Of a stretch of DNA of 64,000 nt, positions 1 through 8,676 are shown piece after piece; within the stretch, counting starts at the first letter, position 1; every line of letters starts with the position of its first letter. The stretch spans positions 92,392 through 156,391 of the forward strand of contig CAWIZJ010000046.1 in the NCBI GenBank assembly GCA_963840535.1, in the 5' to 3' direction. Both the position numbers and the translations under genes were made by a program. This stretch comes from VAZQ01 sp963840535. Its GTDB lineage: Bacteria; Pseudomonadota; Alphaproteobacteria; Rhizobiales; Xanthobacteraceae. Below the pieces are notes generated by a model, which saw nothing but the letters and a program-made list of their open reading frames with translations, was not told where the DNA came from and made no database searches.

Positions 1-34
1 CCAACGATAGGCAGTGTCGGTAAGACGACGATTT

Positions 35-465
35 CTATGAGCCGCGTGCGCGCACGGTCGGTCCGACGGAGCCGACGACCATCAGCACGGACACGACCGC
101 GATCCGGAGCAGCGCCAGCCATCCTCCCCATGGGCCGACGTAGCGCGTGAGCGCCACCCGCGCGACGACGAAGCCCGCCCAGGCGAGCCAGCTCGGCAGA
201 ACACGTGTGGTGAGCGCGACAGCCGAGGTCGCCGCGATCACGCCGATATTCCGACAAAACAAAAGCGATACAACCAGCCCGCCAGCGCCAGCGATACGAA
301 GCCGAGCTGGGCATCCTGGCAAGTTTTGGAACCGCGACTGGGTCGCCGGGTGAACGACGGCTGCCGCCCGCGCCAGCATCAGGGCGACGAACAGCAATCC
401 TCCGGCCCGCGCGACCGACGAGAAGCCAGTCGCACAATGTTCGTGTCCGACATTGAATACTCCCG
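35..465 (-). pseudogene. Remnant of a small multi-pass membrane protein
   Basis: Read on the minus strand, this stretch gives hydrophobic helices typical of a four-helix inner-membrane protein, including SAVALTTRVLPSWLAWAGFV and WGGWLALLRIAVVSVLMVVG, ending in VRARGS and a stop at 35. No convincing start codon or ribosome site is present upstream; the frame simply runs on into the antisense of the cupin gene. One helix is interrupted by charged residues, which suggests internal indels. I do not recognise a named family. It could be a decayed gene or a real gene broken by sequencing indels. The window edge is close, so the neighbourhood is unknown. Confidence 0.33.
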
Positions 466-568
466 CGGCTGTTGCGGCTATCCTACGGCTGGGTTCTCCC
501 GCAAGGCAATCCGGCCCTTCGCGCGTCTCGCGTAAGGCAAACTCCACTCTGCCACATAGGAGGGCGAC

Positions 569-1036
569 ATGATCCTGTCTCCGTTTGGTCACTTGCCGAT
601 CCGCACCCTGGCGTTCGTGATGTCGATTTGTGCTGCGAATGCGGCCGAGCTCGATCGAGCGGCCGTCACCTTTAAGCTGCCGGAGCAGATCGAGTGGAAG
701 GATCCTGTGGGGGTATCGGGCGCGAAGTCCGCGCTGCTGTCCGGCGATCCCTCGAAGCCCGGGCTCTACGTCATGCTCATCAAATGGCTGCCTGGAAACT
801 TCAGCCGCCCGCATTTCCATCCCAACGATCGATTCTTCATGGTGGTGAAAGGGACATGGTGGGTCGGCACCGGGCGCAAGTTCGATCCCGGCAACACGGT
901 CCCGATGCGGGCGGGAACGTTCGTCACCCACTACGCCAGGCAGGTGCACTGGGATGGCGCCAAGGACGAGGAGACGATCATCTTCCTCTCCGGCGAGGGC
1001 CCGGCCACTACCACCAGGGTCGAGGAAGAAAAATAG
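569..1036 (+). CDS. Exported cupin-domain protein
   Basis: A 155-residue protein with a signal peptide (about residues 1-26, ending ICAANA) followed by a single cupin barrel. The metal-binding style motif RPHFHPNDRFFMVVKG lies around residues 83-98, and a later THYARQVHWDG supplies the second-motif histidine. Such cupins bind a divalent metal and may act as small periplasmic enzymes or binding proteins; the substrate cannot be read from the sequence. The start is fixed by a strong AGGAGGG site five bases upstream. It appears to be a single-gene unit. Confidence 0.85.
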   Translation: MILSPFGHLPIRTLAFVMSICAANAAELDRAAVTFKLPEQIEWKDPVGVSGAKSALLSGDPSKPGLYVMLIKWLPGNFSRPHFHPNDRFFMVVKGTWWVGTGRKFDPGNTVPMRAGTFVTHYARQVHWDGAKDEETIIFLSGEGPATTTRVEEEK

Positions 1037-1227
1037 CCGCAGTCCCCGTCCAGGCGATTGATCGGTCGTCCGCTCGTTTTGTTCACGCGGGCTGACCGCC
1101 GTGCGTCCATGTTTCTGCGAATTTGCGATAAGTCCGCACTGTTCGGGAATCCGGGAGATGACTACACTGCCATTCCAACTGGGGTCCTCGGGTATGTCTG
1201 CTCAGAACGACGTTGAGGGAGGCGACG

Positions 1228-2073
1228 ATGAGCATGAAAACCATACTGGTTCCGACGGAGCGCCACGATGCCATGCGATCCACACTGGAAACCGCGCTGC
1301 TGCTGGCGCGGCAATGCGGGAGCTACATCGAAGGTTTCGCGCTGCGCTGGGGAATCGACGAATTCGTCGCGGTGGACATGGGAGGTTGGATTCCGCCGGA
1401 GACGCACCGGCAGGACAGCCTCGAGGAAGCCAAGCAGGCGCGGCAGCTTTTCGAGTCCTTCATGCGGGAGCACGATGTCACGCGCGCGAGCGGGACGGCG
1501 GGCTCGCCGTCTTTCGGCTGGCTCGATGACGCCCCGGAGGGCGACAGCTTCGTCGGCAGCTACGGGCGCGTTTTCGATGTCATCGTGATGAGCCGGCCCG
1601 ATGCGAATTCGAGTGCCCTGCACAGCCGGGCGATCGAATCGGGGCTGTTCGAGGGCGGGCGTCCGATCCTGCTGTCTCCACCGTCGCCGCCGCGGCAGAT
1701 CGCCACCAACGTGCTGGTGCCATGGAACTGCAGCACCGAGCAGGCGCGAGCCACCGTCCTCGCCCTGCCACTCCTTCAGCAGGCCCAGCGAGTAACGGTG
1801 CTGACGGTCGTCGGCGGCACCGGAGTGCCGGGACCGTCCGCCGAGCAATTCCTCAGATATCTGCAGCGCAACGGGATTGTCGCGGTACTGATGACCGTCG
1901 AGCTCGAAGGGAAGAATACCGGCGAAGCCATCCTTGCGGCCGCAGCATCACTGGGCTGCGACCTTCTGATCAAGGGCGCCTACACCCAGAGCCGCTTGCG
2001 GCAGATGATATTCGGCGGCGCGACCCGTCACGTCCTGGCGAACGCCGCCCTGCCGGTCCTGCTGGCGCATTGA
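1228..2073 (+). CDS. Universal stress protein (UspA family)
   Basis: A 281-residue cytoplasmic protein made of two Usp-like halves. It opens with MKTILVPTE, the classic Usp first strand, and ends with a second Usp repeat (GCDLLIKGAYTQSRLRQMIF then ATRHVLANAALPVLLAH). Usp proteins of this tandem type bind nucleotide or act as stress-survival factors. A frame-compatible TTG exists at 1213, but the ATG at 1228 has GGGAGGCGAC just before it and gives the canonical beginning. No operon partner is evident; the next gene starts about 175 bases downstream behind its own regulatory site. Confidence 0.87.
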   Translation: MSMKTILVPTERHDAMRSTLETALLLARQCGSYIEGFALRWGIDEFVAVDMGGWIPPETHRQDSLEEAKQARQLFESFMREHDVTRASGTAGSPSFGWLDDAPEGDSFVGSYGRVFDVIVMSRPDANSSALHSRAIESGLFEGGRPILLSPPSPPRQIATNVLVPWNCSTEQARATVLALPLLQQAQRVTVLTVVGGTGVPGPSAEQFLRYLQRNGIVAVLMTVELEGKNTGEAILAAAASLGCDLLIKGAYTQSRLRQMIFGGATRHVLANAALPVLLAH

Positions 2074-2210
2074 TCGGGGGGAAGGCCGCGGCACTGCGAG
2101 GCGTCGCCGCCGGGCCGCATTGCGGCTACCCGCTGTCGACATGGCTTTTTTGCAACAGTCCAGGATTTTGCGAACCGCTGACGCCGAGGGGTGGAACGCG
2201 GCCGGATAGC

Positions 2211-2229
2211 AATGTTATAATGTTGCATT
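2211..2229. promoter_or_regulatory. Putative Zur-type (zinc repressor) operator
   Basis: The 19-base element AATGTTATAATGTTGCATT has matching outer arms (AATG...CATT) and shares AATGTTATAAT with known proteobacterial Zur boxes. It sits 18 bases upstream of the ATG of the DUF2946 gene, which opens a block with a ZnuD-like receptor and ExbB-ExbD-TonB. Repression by zinc-loaded Zur is inferred from this similarity and from the genes downstream. The right arm matches the consensus poorly. Confidence 0.45.
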
Positions 2230-2247
2230 CTGCGGAGACGCGTGGCG

Positions 2248-2637
2248 ATGCGTTGGTTTCGGTCACATTCGAAGGGAGGCGCGTGCGCCGCGCTGCTCGG
2301 GCTGGCGCTCCAGCTCGCGCTGTCGTTCGGACACATTCATCTCGAGCACGTCCTGGACGAGGGGCATTCGTCGACCGCGGCTTCCCCGGTTGCGGCATCG
2401 CTGGACGGAGGCGGTGCAGGTGCCATTCCGGCCGATCGCGAGACGCCCGTTCACGAGAATGAATATTGCCCCATCTACGCGATCAACAGTCTGATCGGCT
2501 CGGCGGCGCACATCGAGCCGCCCGCCCTTTTGCTGCCGCTCAGCGTCATCGGCGTTCGCTTCCCGGCCGCCCGCGGGTTTGAACTGGCGCAATCCCGTCA
2601 CATCCTCCAGCGCGCCCGCGCACCCCCGATCGCCTGA
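2248..2637 (+). CDS. DUF2946-type exported small protein
   Basis: A 129-residue protein with an N-terminal hydrophobic segment (ACAALLGLALQLALSFGHIH), a His/Glu-rich stretch (HIHLEHVLDEGH) and the CPIYAINSL motif that resembles the CxxC-like signature of DUF2946 proteins, here with only one cysteine. This family is commonly found next to TonB-dependent metal receptors. The ATG at 2248 with GGAGA upstream is preferred over the GTG at 2242. It ends before the receptor gene and probably shares its transcript. The histidine cluster fits a metal-related role, but no biochemical function is established. Confidence 0.62.
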   Translation: MRWFRSHSKGGACAALLGLALQLALSFGHIHLEHVLDEGHSSTAASPVAASLDGGGAGAIPADRETPVHENEYCPIYAINSLIGSAAHIEPPALLLPLSVIGVRFPAARGFELAQSRHILQRARAPPIA

Positions 2638-2782
2638 CATCGAAATCATTGCCGCCCGGCATTGCCCGTCGCGATCGCGCCGGCAGGGCGACGGAGCGTG
2701 CGCCTCTCCGCTGCCGCGCAGCAACGGCCGCCGCCAACCGGACCGGCGGGCAATCATTCCGAACCATTTTGTTGGGGTCGAG

Positions 2783-5700
2783 ATGTCCATCCGTGCCACC
2801 CGCCTGCTGCTGCTCGGCAGCTCGGCGCTCGTATCGCTCGCTTGCGTCGCCGAAAAGGTGCGTGCTCAAGCCACGCTACCAGAGGTCACCGTCACTGCGC
2901 CGAGCCCGATCGTGCAGCGCCCACCGGTCCGCCCGGCGGCCCCGGCTCCGGTTCGCACGACGGCTCCGCCTCGCACGACCGCTCCCGTTCGCACCACGGC
3001 TCCCGCGCGCACCACCGCTCCCGCTCGCCGAACGGCTCCCGCGCCGGCAGCGGTGCCGGCTCCCGCGCCGATCGTCGCGGAGTCCGCCCAGCTGCAGGGC
3101 ACACTCCCGATCGTTGCCGATCAATTCGCGACCGTCACCGTGGTGCCGGCAGGGGAAATCGAGCGCAGCCCGGCGCAGAACCTCGGCGATGTCATGTTCA
3201 CCAAGCCGGGCATCACCAGCACCACCACTGCGCCCGGCGCCAGCCGCCCCGTTATTCGCGGCCAGGACAATTTTCGTGTCCGCATCCAGGAGAACGGCAT
3301 CGCCTCCGGTGATGTCTCCGATACCGGCGAGGACCACGCCGTGACCATCGATCCGCTGGTGGCCAATCGCATCGAGGTCATCCGCGGACCGGCGACGCTG
3401 CGCTGGGGCTCGCAGGCGATCGGCGGCGTGGTGGAGGTGGACAATAATCGCATTCCCACCTGGATTCCTCCCGGCGGCTTCAGCGCCCTCATGAAGGGCG
3501 GCGCCACCACGGTGGACAATGGTCTCGAGGGGGCGGTGCTGCTCGACGCCGGCAGGGGCAATTTCGCGCTCCATGCCGATGCCTTCGGCAGGCGTGCCGA
3601 CGACTACCGCATTCCCGGCTATCCCTATCTTTTCCCGCCCGATCCCGCACCGCCGGTCAACGGCCGTCAGCCGAACACCGCGCTGCGAACTGGCGGCTCG
3701 TCCGTGGGCGGCTCGTATCTGTTCGACGGTGGCTTTGTCGGCGTTGCGGTCTCGCATTTCGCCAGCCTCTATCGCATCCCCGGCATCGAGGCGACGGAGG
3801 CCGGCACGCGCATCGACCTGCATCAGACCAAGGTGACCAGCAAGGGCGAGTTTCGCCCGCAAGCAAGCGCCATCGACACGATCCGGTTCTGGCTCGGCGC
3901 CTCGGACTACAAGCACGACGAGCTTGCGTTCGAGAACGGCTTCGACGGCGTGCAGCAGACCTTCACCAACAAGACGCAGGAGGGCCGAATGGAGGTCCAG
4001 ATGGCGCCGCTGCATCTGTGGTTCACGGCGCTGACCAGTGCGTTTGGAGTGCAGGCCGGCAATGTGAAGCTCACGGCCCCGGGAGTCGAAGGTGGCCTGT
4101 ACGACCCGAACCGGACGACGATGGTCGCGGGCTATATCTTCAACGAGCTCAAGTTCACCGATTGGTTCAAGATGCAGGTGGCGGGCCGTATCGAGCAGGA
4201 CAACGTGAAGGGATCGGTGCCCGACCTTCTTGTAGACCCCCTGGTCAGCATCGACCGCAACCTCAGCTTCACGCCGAAAAGCGGCGCCGTCGGCTTCCTC
4301 CACGACCTGCCCTGGGGGATGGTCGCGAGCCTGACCGGGCAATACGTGGAGCGGGCGCCACGCGCTCCGGAGCTCCTGTCGCGGGGGATCCACGAGGCGA
4401 CCGGGACCTTCGACATCGGCAATCCGAATCTCGATATCGAGATCGCCAGATCCATCGAAGCCGGCATTCGGCGCGCCCAGGGGCCGTTCCGCTTCGAGGC
4501 CACTGCCTATTACACCAAATTCAAGGACTTCATCTTCCGCCGCCTGACCGGCCAGACTTGCGAGGGCACGATCGATACGTGCACACCTGTCGGCGAGGGC
4601 GGCGACCTGAATCTGGCGCTGTGGTCGCAGCGCGATGCGATCTTCCGTGGCGGCGAGGTGCAGGCGCAGCTCGACGTGGCGCCGCTGGGGACCGGGCTGT
4701 GGGGAGTCGACGCCCAATACGACATCGTGCGGGCCACCTTCACCGACGGCACCAACGTGCCGCGCATTCCTCCGCAGCGCCTCGGCGGCGGCGTGTACTG
4801 GCGCGACGACCACTGGTTCACGCGGATCGGCCTGCTGCACGCCTTCGCGCAGAACAACCCCGGCGAGAACGAGACGCCGACCGCAGGCTATAACCTGCTC
4901 AAGGCCGAGCTCGCCTACCGCAAGAAACTCGATCCGCTGCACCACGGGATGAGCGAAATCGCCTTCGGCATCGTCGGTACCAACCTGCTCGACGACGATG
5001 TGCGCAACTCCGTCTCGTTCAAGAAGGACGAGGTGTTGCTGCCGGGGCGCGGCGTCAAGTTCTTCCTCAACGGCAAGTTCGGCGGCGAGCCGTGGCTCGA
5101 GCGGACGCCGTTGATCATCGAGCCACCGCTGATCCGCAAGGCACCAGCGCCCGTCGTGACGGCATGGAATTGGGCCGGCTTCTATGTCGGCGGCAACATC
5201 GGCGCGAGCGCCGGCGGCTCCCACACCGACGCCGAGTTCACCGACCTTGCCGCCGGGATCACCGCCGCGGTGTCCAAGAACTATTCCCCGATCGACGGAT
5301 TGATCGGCGGCGGACAGCTCGGCTTCAATTGGCAGTCGGGGTCCTGGGTCGCCGGCATCGAGGCGGATTTCCAGGGGGCACGCCAGCGCGGACGCGCCAC
5401 GACATTGGAATGCAGCGGCGAGACCTGCAATCCTGCCATCACCGAACTCGAGATCGACGCGCCGGTCTCGGCCATCATCCATCACAGATTGGATTGGTTC
5501 GGAACGCTGCGCGGGCGTCTCGGGGTGGCGCCGACACCGGAATCGCTGCTCTATCTCACCGGCGGCGTGGCGGTCGGCAGGATCGCAACCGCCGGCACTG
5601 GGAACGGCTCCAGCCTCGAGGTCGTGAGCGCGACGGACGGCGACGGCAATCCGGTCCTGGACGACGAAGGCAACCCGGTCTTTCTCGCCAATGTCGACGC

Positions 5701-5935
5701 CGTCCGCACCAGCATCGGCAGTCGGCGGACCAAGGCGGGCTGGACGCTCGGCGCCGGGCTCGAGGGTCGGCTGGGGGGCAATTGGACCGGCAAGATCGAG
5801 TACCTCTACATGGACTTCGGCCGGGTCTCCGCGCTCGCAAATCTTGCGCGCAACGCAACTCCGCTCGCGGTCACGTTGAATTCACGCGTCACGGACAACA
5901 TCTTTCGGGTCGGCATCAACTACAAGCTCAACTGA
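2783..5935 (+). CDS. ZnuD-like TonB-dependent receptor fused to an Omp25/31-type beta-barrel
   Basis: A 1050-residue outer-membrane protein. Residues 1-32 form a signal peptide; about 53-95 is a Pro/Thr/Arg repeat linker built from RTTAP units; about 110-240 is the plug domain, with VIRGPATLRWGSQAIGGVVE and a TGEDHAVTIDPL segment close to ZnuD zinc receptors; about 250-769 is the 22-strand barrel ending in FFLNGKF. After the normal barrel end a second module starts near residue 795 (NWAGFYVGGNIG) and runs to FRVGINYKLN, a complete Omp25/31-like 8-strand porin-family domain without its own signal peptide. The ATG at 2783 was chosen because it opens the signal peptide. It lies between DUF2946 and exbB in a probable zinc uptake cluster. 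The substrate (zinc) is inferred. Confidence 0.9.
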   Translation: MSIRATRLLLLGSSALVSLACVAEKVRAQATLPEVTVTAPSPIVQRPPVRPAAPAPVRTTAPPRTTAPVRTTAPARTTAPARRTAPAPAAVPAPAPIVAESAQLQGTLPIVADQFATVTVVPAGEIERSPAQNLGDVMFTKPGITSTTTAPGASRPVIRGQDNFRVRIQENGIASGDVSDTGEDHAVTIDPLVANRIEVIRGPATLRWGSQAIGGVVEVDNNRIPTWIPPGGFSALMKGGATTVDNGLEGAVLLDAGRGNFALHADAFGRRADDYRIPGYPYLFPPDPAPPVNGRQPNTALRTGGSSVGGSYLFDGGFVGVAVSHFASLYRIPGIEATEAGTRIDLHQTKVTSKGEFRPQASAIDTIRFWLGASDYKHDELAFENGFDGVQQTFTNKTQEGRMEVQMAPLHLWFTALTSAFGVQAGNVKLTAPGVEGGLYDPNRTTMVAGYIFNELKFTDWFKMQVAGRIEQDNVKGSVPDLLVDPLVSIDRNLSFTPKSGAVGFLHDLPWGMVASLTGQYVERAPRAPELLSRGIHEATGTFDIGNPNLDIEIARSIEAGIRRAQGPFRFEATAYYTKFKDFIFRRLTGQTCEGTIDTCTPVGEGGDLNLALWSQRDAIFRGGEVQAQLDVAPLGTGLWGVDAQYDIVRATFTDGTNVPRIPPQRLGGGVYWRDDHWFTRIGLLHAFAQNNPGENETPTAGYNLLKAELAYRKKLDPLHHGMSEIAFGIVGTNLLDDDVRNSVSFKKDEVLLPGRGVKFFLNGKFGGEPWLERTPLIIEPPLIRKAPAPVVTAWNWAGFYVGGNIGASAGGSHTDAEFTDLAAGITAAVSKNYSPIDGLIGGGQLGFNWQSGSWVAGIEADFQGARQRGRATTLECSGETCNPAITELEIDAPVSAIIHHRLDWFGTLRGRLGVAPTPESLLYLTGGVAVGRIATAGTGNGSSLEVVSATDGDGNPVLDDEGNPVFLANVDAVRTSIGSRRTKAGWTLGAGLEGRLGGNWTGKIEYLYMDFGRVSALANLARNATPLAVTLNSRVTDNIFRVGINYKLN

Positions 5936-6157
5936 TGACAGTTCCAACCTTGCTCGCTGCCTGCCGAATCCGTTGCCGAAGGCGGCGAATGCATGTATCG
6001 AGCGGGTGAATTCCGATCGGGAGGCGACGGCGTAGCAGCCTGCGGGGTGCGCGTCGCGAGAGCGGCGGTGCGAGGTCTGGCTCGCGGCTCGGTAAAGTGT
6101 TGATGTAATGCCATCCGGGCAACCGGAGGACATCGGCGTAACGTGAGGCCCCTCGAG

Positions 6158-7046
6158 ATGCCGTCCGCGAACACCCGTTGGCGATCGGTGGAAGCCCTGC
6201 GCGCGTACGGGGGCGGGTGCCGCTTCGCCGGTTGCGATCGCTCGTGCCGCGGCCGTGGTCGCGCTCGCCGTCGTCCCGATCGCGGCGCGTGCGCAGGACG
6301 CCGTGATCGGTACCGGAACGCTGCCGCCCGACACGCTGCCACGCGACCTCTCGCCGTGGGGCATGTATCTCAACGCCGATCCGGTGGTGAAGGCGGTGCT
6401 GATCGGGCTGGCGCTCGCGTTCTTCGTCACCTGGTGGGTCTGGCTCAAGAAGACCATCGAGATCGTGATGGCCAGGCGGCGCGTGCGCGCGGCCGCCGCA
6501 ACGCTGGCAAGCGTGCGCTCACTGGCGGAGGGTGCCGAGCGTCTCTCCGGCAGCAGCGGGGAGGTCCGCGACTTCCTCGATGCCGCCGTAACCGAGATCG
6601 AGCTCTCCGCCGGTGCGCACGATCGCGAGGGCGTCAAGGAGCGCCTCGCGTCCAGCCTCGAGCGCATCGAAGCTGCCTGCGTGCGCCGCATGTTGCGCGG
6701 CACCGGCGTGCTCGCCACCATCGGCGCGACCGCGCCCTTCATCGGCCTGTTCGGTACGGTCTGGGGCATCATGAACAGCTTCATCGGCATCTCGAAGTCG
6801 CAGACCACGAACCTCGCGGTGGTGGCGCCCGGCATCGCCGAGGCCCTGCTGGCGACGGCTTTCGGGCTTGCCGCCGCCATCCCGGCAGTGGTGATCTACA
6901 ACGTGTTCGCGCGCTCGATCGCCGGCTATCGCGCGCTGGTCGGCGATGCCGCCGCCGAGGTGCTGCGGCTGGTGAGCCGCGATCTCGCGCGCCCTGCCGC
7001 CGCCCCGACAGCGAGGCGGGCCGGCCCGCTGTCGGCCGCCGAGTGA
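6158..7046 (+). CDS. exbB: ExbB, TonB-system proton channel subunit (apparent frameshift in signal region)
   Basis: MotA/TolQ/ExbB-family inner-membrane protein that with ExbD converts proton motive force into TonB movement. The intact part has one early helix (AVLIGLALAFFVTWWVWLKK), a cytoplasmic helical region, and the conserved block GATAPFIGLFGTVWGIMNSF with the following helix. Like many alphaproteobacterial ExbB proteins it has an extra N-terminal signal-like segment (AVVALAVVPIAARAQ). The ATG at 6158 is in another frame; removing one G from the GGGGG run at 6209-6213 joins MPSANTRWRSVEALRAYG to the main frame, so a one-base insertion (error or mutation) is likely. Without that, translation could begin only at the GTG at 6255. 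Confidence 0.87.
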
Positions 7047-7074
7047 GCGCGGGAGCGCACTAGCGGAGTCGCTC

Positions 7075-7500
7075 ATGGGCGTACGTCTCGATCACGGTGC
7101 GGACGCGCTCGACGAGGTCCACGAGATCAACGTCACGCCGTTCATCGACGTGATGCTGGTGCTGCTCATCATCTTCATGGTGGCGGCACCGCTCGCCACC
7201 GTCGACATCCACGTCAATCTGCCGGCATCGAACGCGCAGTTGCAACCGCGGCCGGACAAGCCGCTCTACCTGACGGTGAGGTCCGACCTCACGCTGGCGC
7301 TCGGCAACGATCCGGTCGACCGCGATTCGCTGCGCACGGCGCTCGAGGCGGCGGCCAAGGGCGAGAAGGACGCCATCATCTTCCTGCGCGCGGACAAGGC
7401 GGTGCCGTACGGCGAGGTGATGGAGGTCATGAACCTGCTGCGCGCCGCCGGCTTTCTGAAGGTTTCGCTGGTCGGGCTCGAGAAGGTGCCGGCGCAATGA
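7075..7500 (+). CDS. exbD: ExbD, TonB-system energiser
   Basis: A 141-residue single-span inner-membrane protein. The transmembrane helix INVTPFIDVMLVLLIIFMV carries the essential aspartate (FIDVMLVLL), the proton-path residue of ExbD/TolR proteins, followed by a periplasmic domain ending GFLKVSLVGLEKVPAQ. It follows exbB by 28 bases and its stop overlaps the tonB start (ATGA), so the three are probably translated together. Confidence 0.94.
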   Translation: MGVRLDHGADALDEVHEINVTPFIDVMLVLLIIFMVAAPLATVDIHVNLPASNAQLQPRPDKPLYLTVRSDLTLALGNDPVDRDSLRTALEAAAKGEKDAIIFLRADKAVPYGEVMEVMNLLRAAGFLKVSLVGLEKVPAQ

Positions 7501-8352
7501 CCGCGCTCGACGCATTCGATTTCGCGGATCTGCGGCGGTGGGCGGTCAGCGGCGCCGTCGTAGCGCTCGCCCACGGCGGCATCGCGGCCGCGATGGTGGC
7601 CTGGCGCGAGCCGGCCGATCTGTCGGAGCCGGCCGCGGCGATCGTGATCCACTTCGCACCGGTGGCGGTCGCCCCGGCGGCGCCCGCGAGCGAGGCTCCG
7701 CCCGGGCCCGAGCAGGTGGCCTCCGATGCCGCTCCGAGCACGCCGGGAGAGATCAGCGAGGAAAGGGTCGAGGACAAGCTCGAGCGTCGGGTCGAGGTCG
7801 AGGCTCGAGCCCGAGGACATCCTCGAAACGAAACCGGTCGAGGAGCCGCCGCCGCAGGTGCCGCCGGCGCCCGACCCGGAAGTGGCGGTCGCGCCTGCAC
7901 CGCGGCCGCAGGAGGTCAGGCAGGAGAGCCAGCAGCAGCAGGAGCCGCGGCCGCCGGCACCGGTGACGCTGGCGCCGCAGGCGCTCCCGGTGGAGACCGC
8001 GCCGGTTGCGGCCGCGCCCGAGCAGGGCCCGTTCAAGCCGAGCGACGCCAAGGCCGTGCAGGCCTGGCAGAAGTGGCAGAAGCAGATCGTGGCGCTGCTC
8101 GAGCGCAACAAGCGCTACCCGCCGACCGCCCAGTCCCGGCGCCAGCAGGGCGTCGCGCAGGTCTTCTTCAGTCTCGACCGGCAAGGCCGCGTGGTCGAAA
8201 GCCGCGTGGTGCGCTCCTCGGGTGCGGCCGTGCTCGACGAGGAGGCGGTCGCGCTGGTGCGCCGCGCGCAGCCGTTCCCGGCGTGGCCGGCGCGGGAGTT
8301 CACCGGCGAGCGCGTGGATCTGACCGTGCCGATCCGCTTCAACCTCAAGTGA
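7497..8352 (+). CDS. tonB: TonB, energy transducer (one frameshift near 7800)
   Basis: Inner-membrane-anchored periplasmic protein that transmits ExbBD energy to the outer-membrane receptor. The N-terminal helix (VSGAVVALAHGGIAAAMVAW) is followed by a long Pro/Glu-rich spacer (VEEPPPQVPPAPDPEVAV) and a TonB C-terminal domain: RNKRYPPTAQSRRQQGVAQV, LDRQGRVVESRVVRSSG and VDLTVPIRFNLK. The N-terminal anchor and the rest are in different frames, changing near 7795-7812 inside a repetitive GTCGAGG stretch. Both halves are canonical, so an indel is likely. ATG at 7497 overlaps the exbD stop. Confidence 0.85.
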
Positions 8353-8486
8353 TCGGCCCCGATCCGGGAGCGCGACCTGGCTCCTCTCCTATTGTCCGCC
8401 GCCGGAATCGGGCTTATTTCATGGGCGTCGGCGCCCGCCGGCGGTTCCGCACCGGCGCGTTCCCGCCGGCAAATCCGGAGCGTCGA

Positions 8487-8651
8487 ATGCCCGAGACGGC
8501 TTCCACCGCGACAGCTGCGATCTCGCGTCCGCTGGTCCTGATCGCGGGCGCGGCCGGGGTCGCGGTCGCCGCAACGATGGCGCTGTGGGCGCACTACGGG
8601 ACGGCGGTGTTCTTCGAGATGATCGCCGCCGGGATCGCCGCCTGCTTTTGA
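8487..8651 (+). CDS. 54-residue single-span membrane protein
   Basis: A short gene with a good ribosome site (GGAG six bases before ATG) encoding 54 residues. A flexible N-terminus precedes one transmembrane helix (LVLIAGAAGVAVAATMALW), then HYGTAVFFEMIAAGIAACF at the end. Similar short proteins ending in FFEMI..G..ACF occur beside SCO genes in Bradyrhizobium relatives, from memory of the family. It lies 25 bases before the SCO gene, so a role connected with cytochrome oxidase or copper handling is a reasonable guess from context only. Confidence 0.66.
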   Translation: MPETASTATAAISRPLVLIAGAAGVAVAATMALWAHYGTAVFFEMIAAGIAACF

Positions 8652-8676
8652 GCGCGCGGGCGGAGAGGGCACCGAC

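Noticed and set aside
35..949. Long minus-strand open frame across the cupin gene
   Set aside because: The part beyond 465 is antisense to the well-supported cupin gene and arginine-rich without family features; only the left part looks like a membrane protein relic.
2930..3060. CGCACGACGGCTCC-like short repeats as a CRISPR or VNTR array
   Set aside because: They encode the RTTAP linker of the receptor in frame; there are no spacers of constant length.
2876..5485. An 869-codon minus-strand frame inside the receptor gene
   Set aside because: It is the shadow of high-GC codon use in the receptor; its composition is random-looking and no motif is present.
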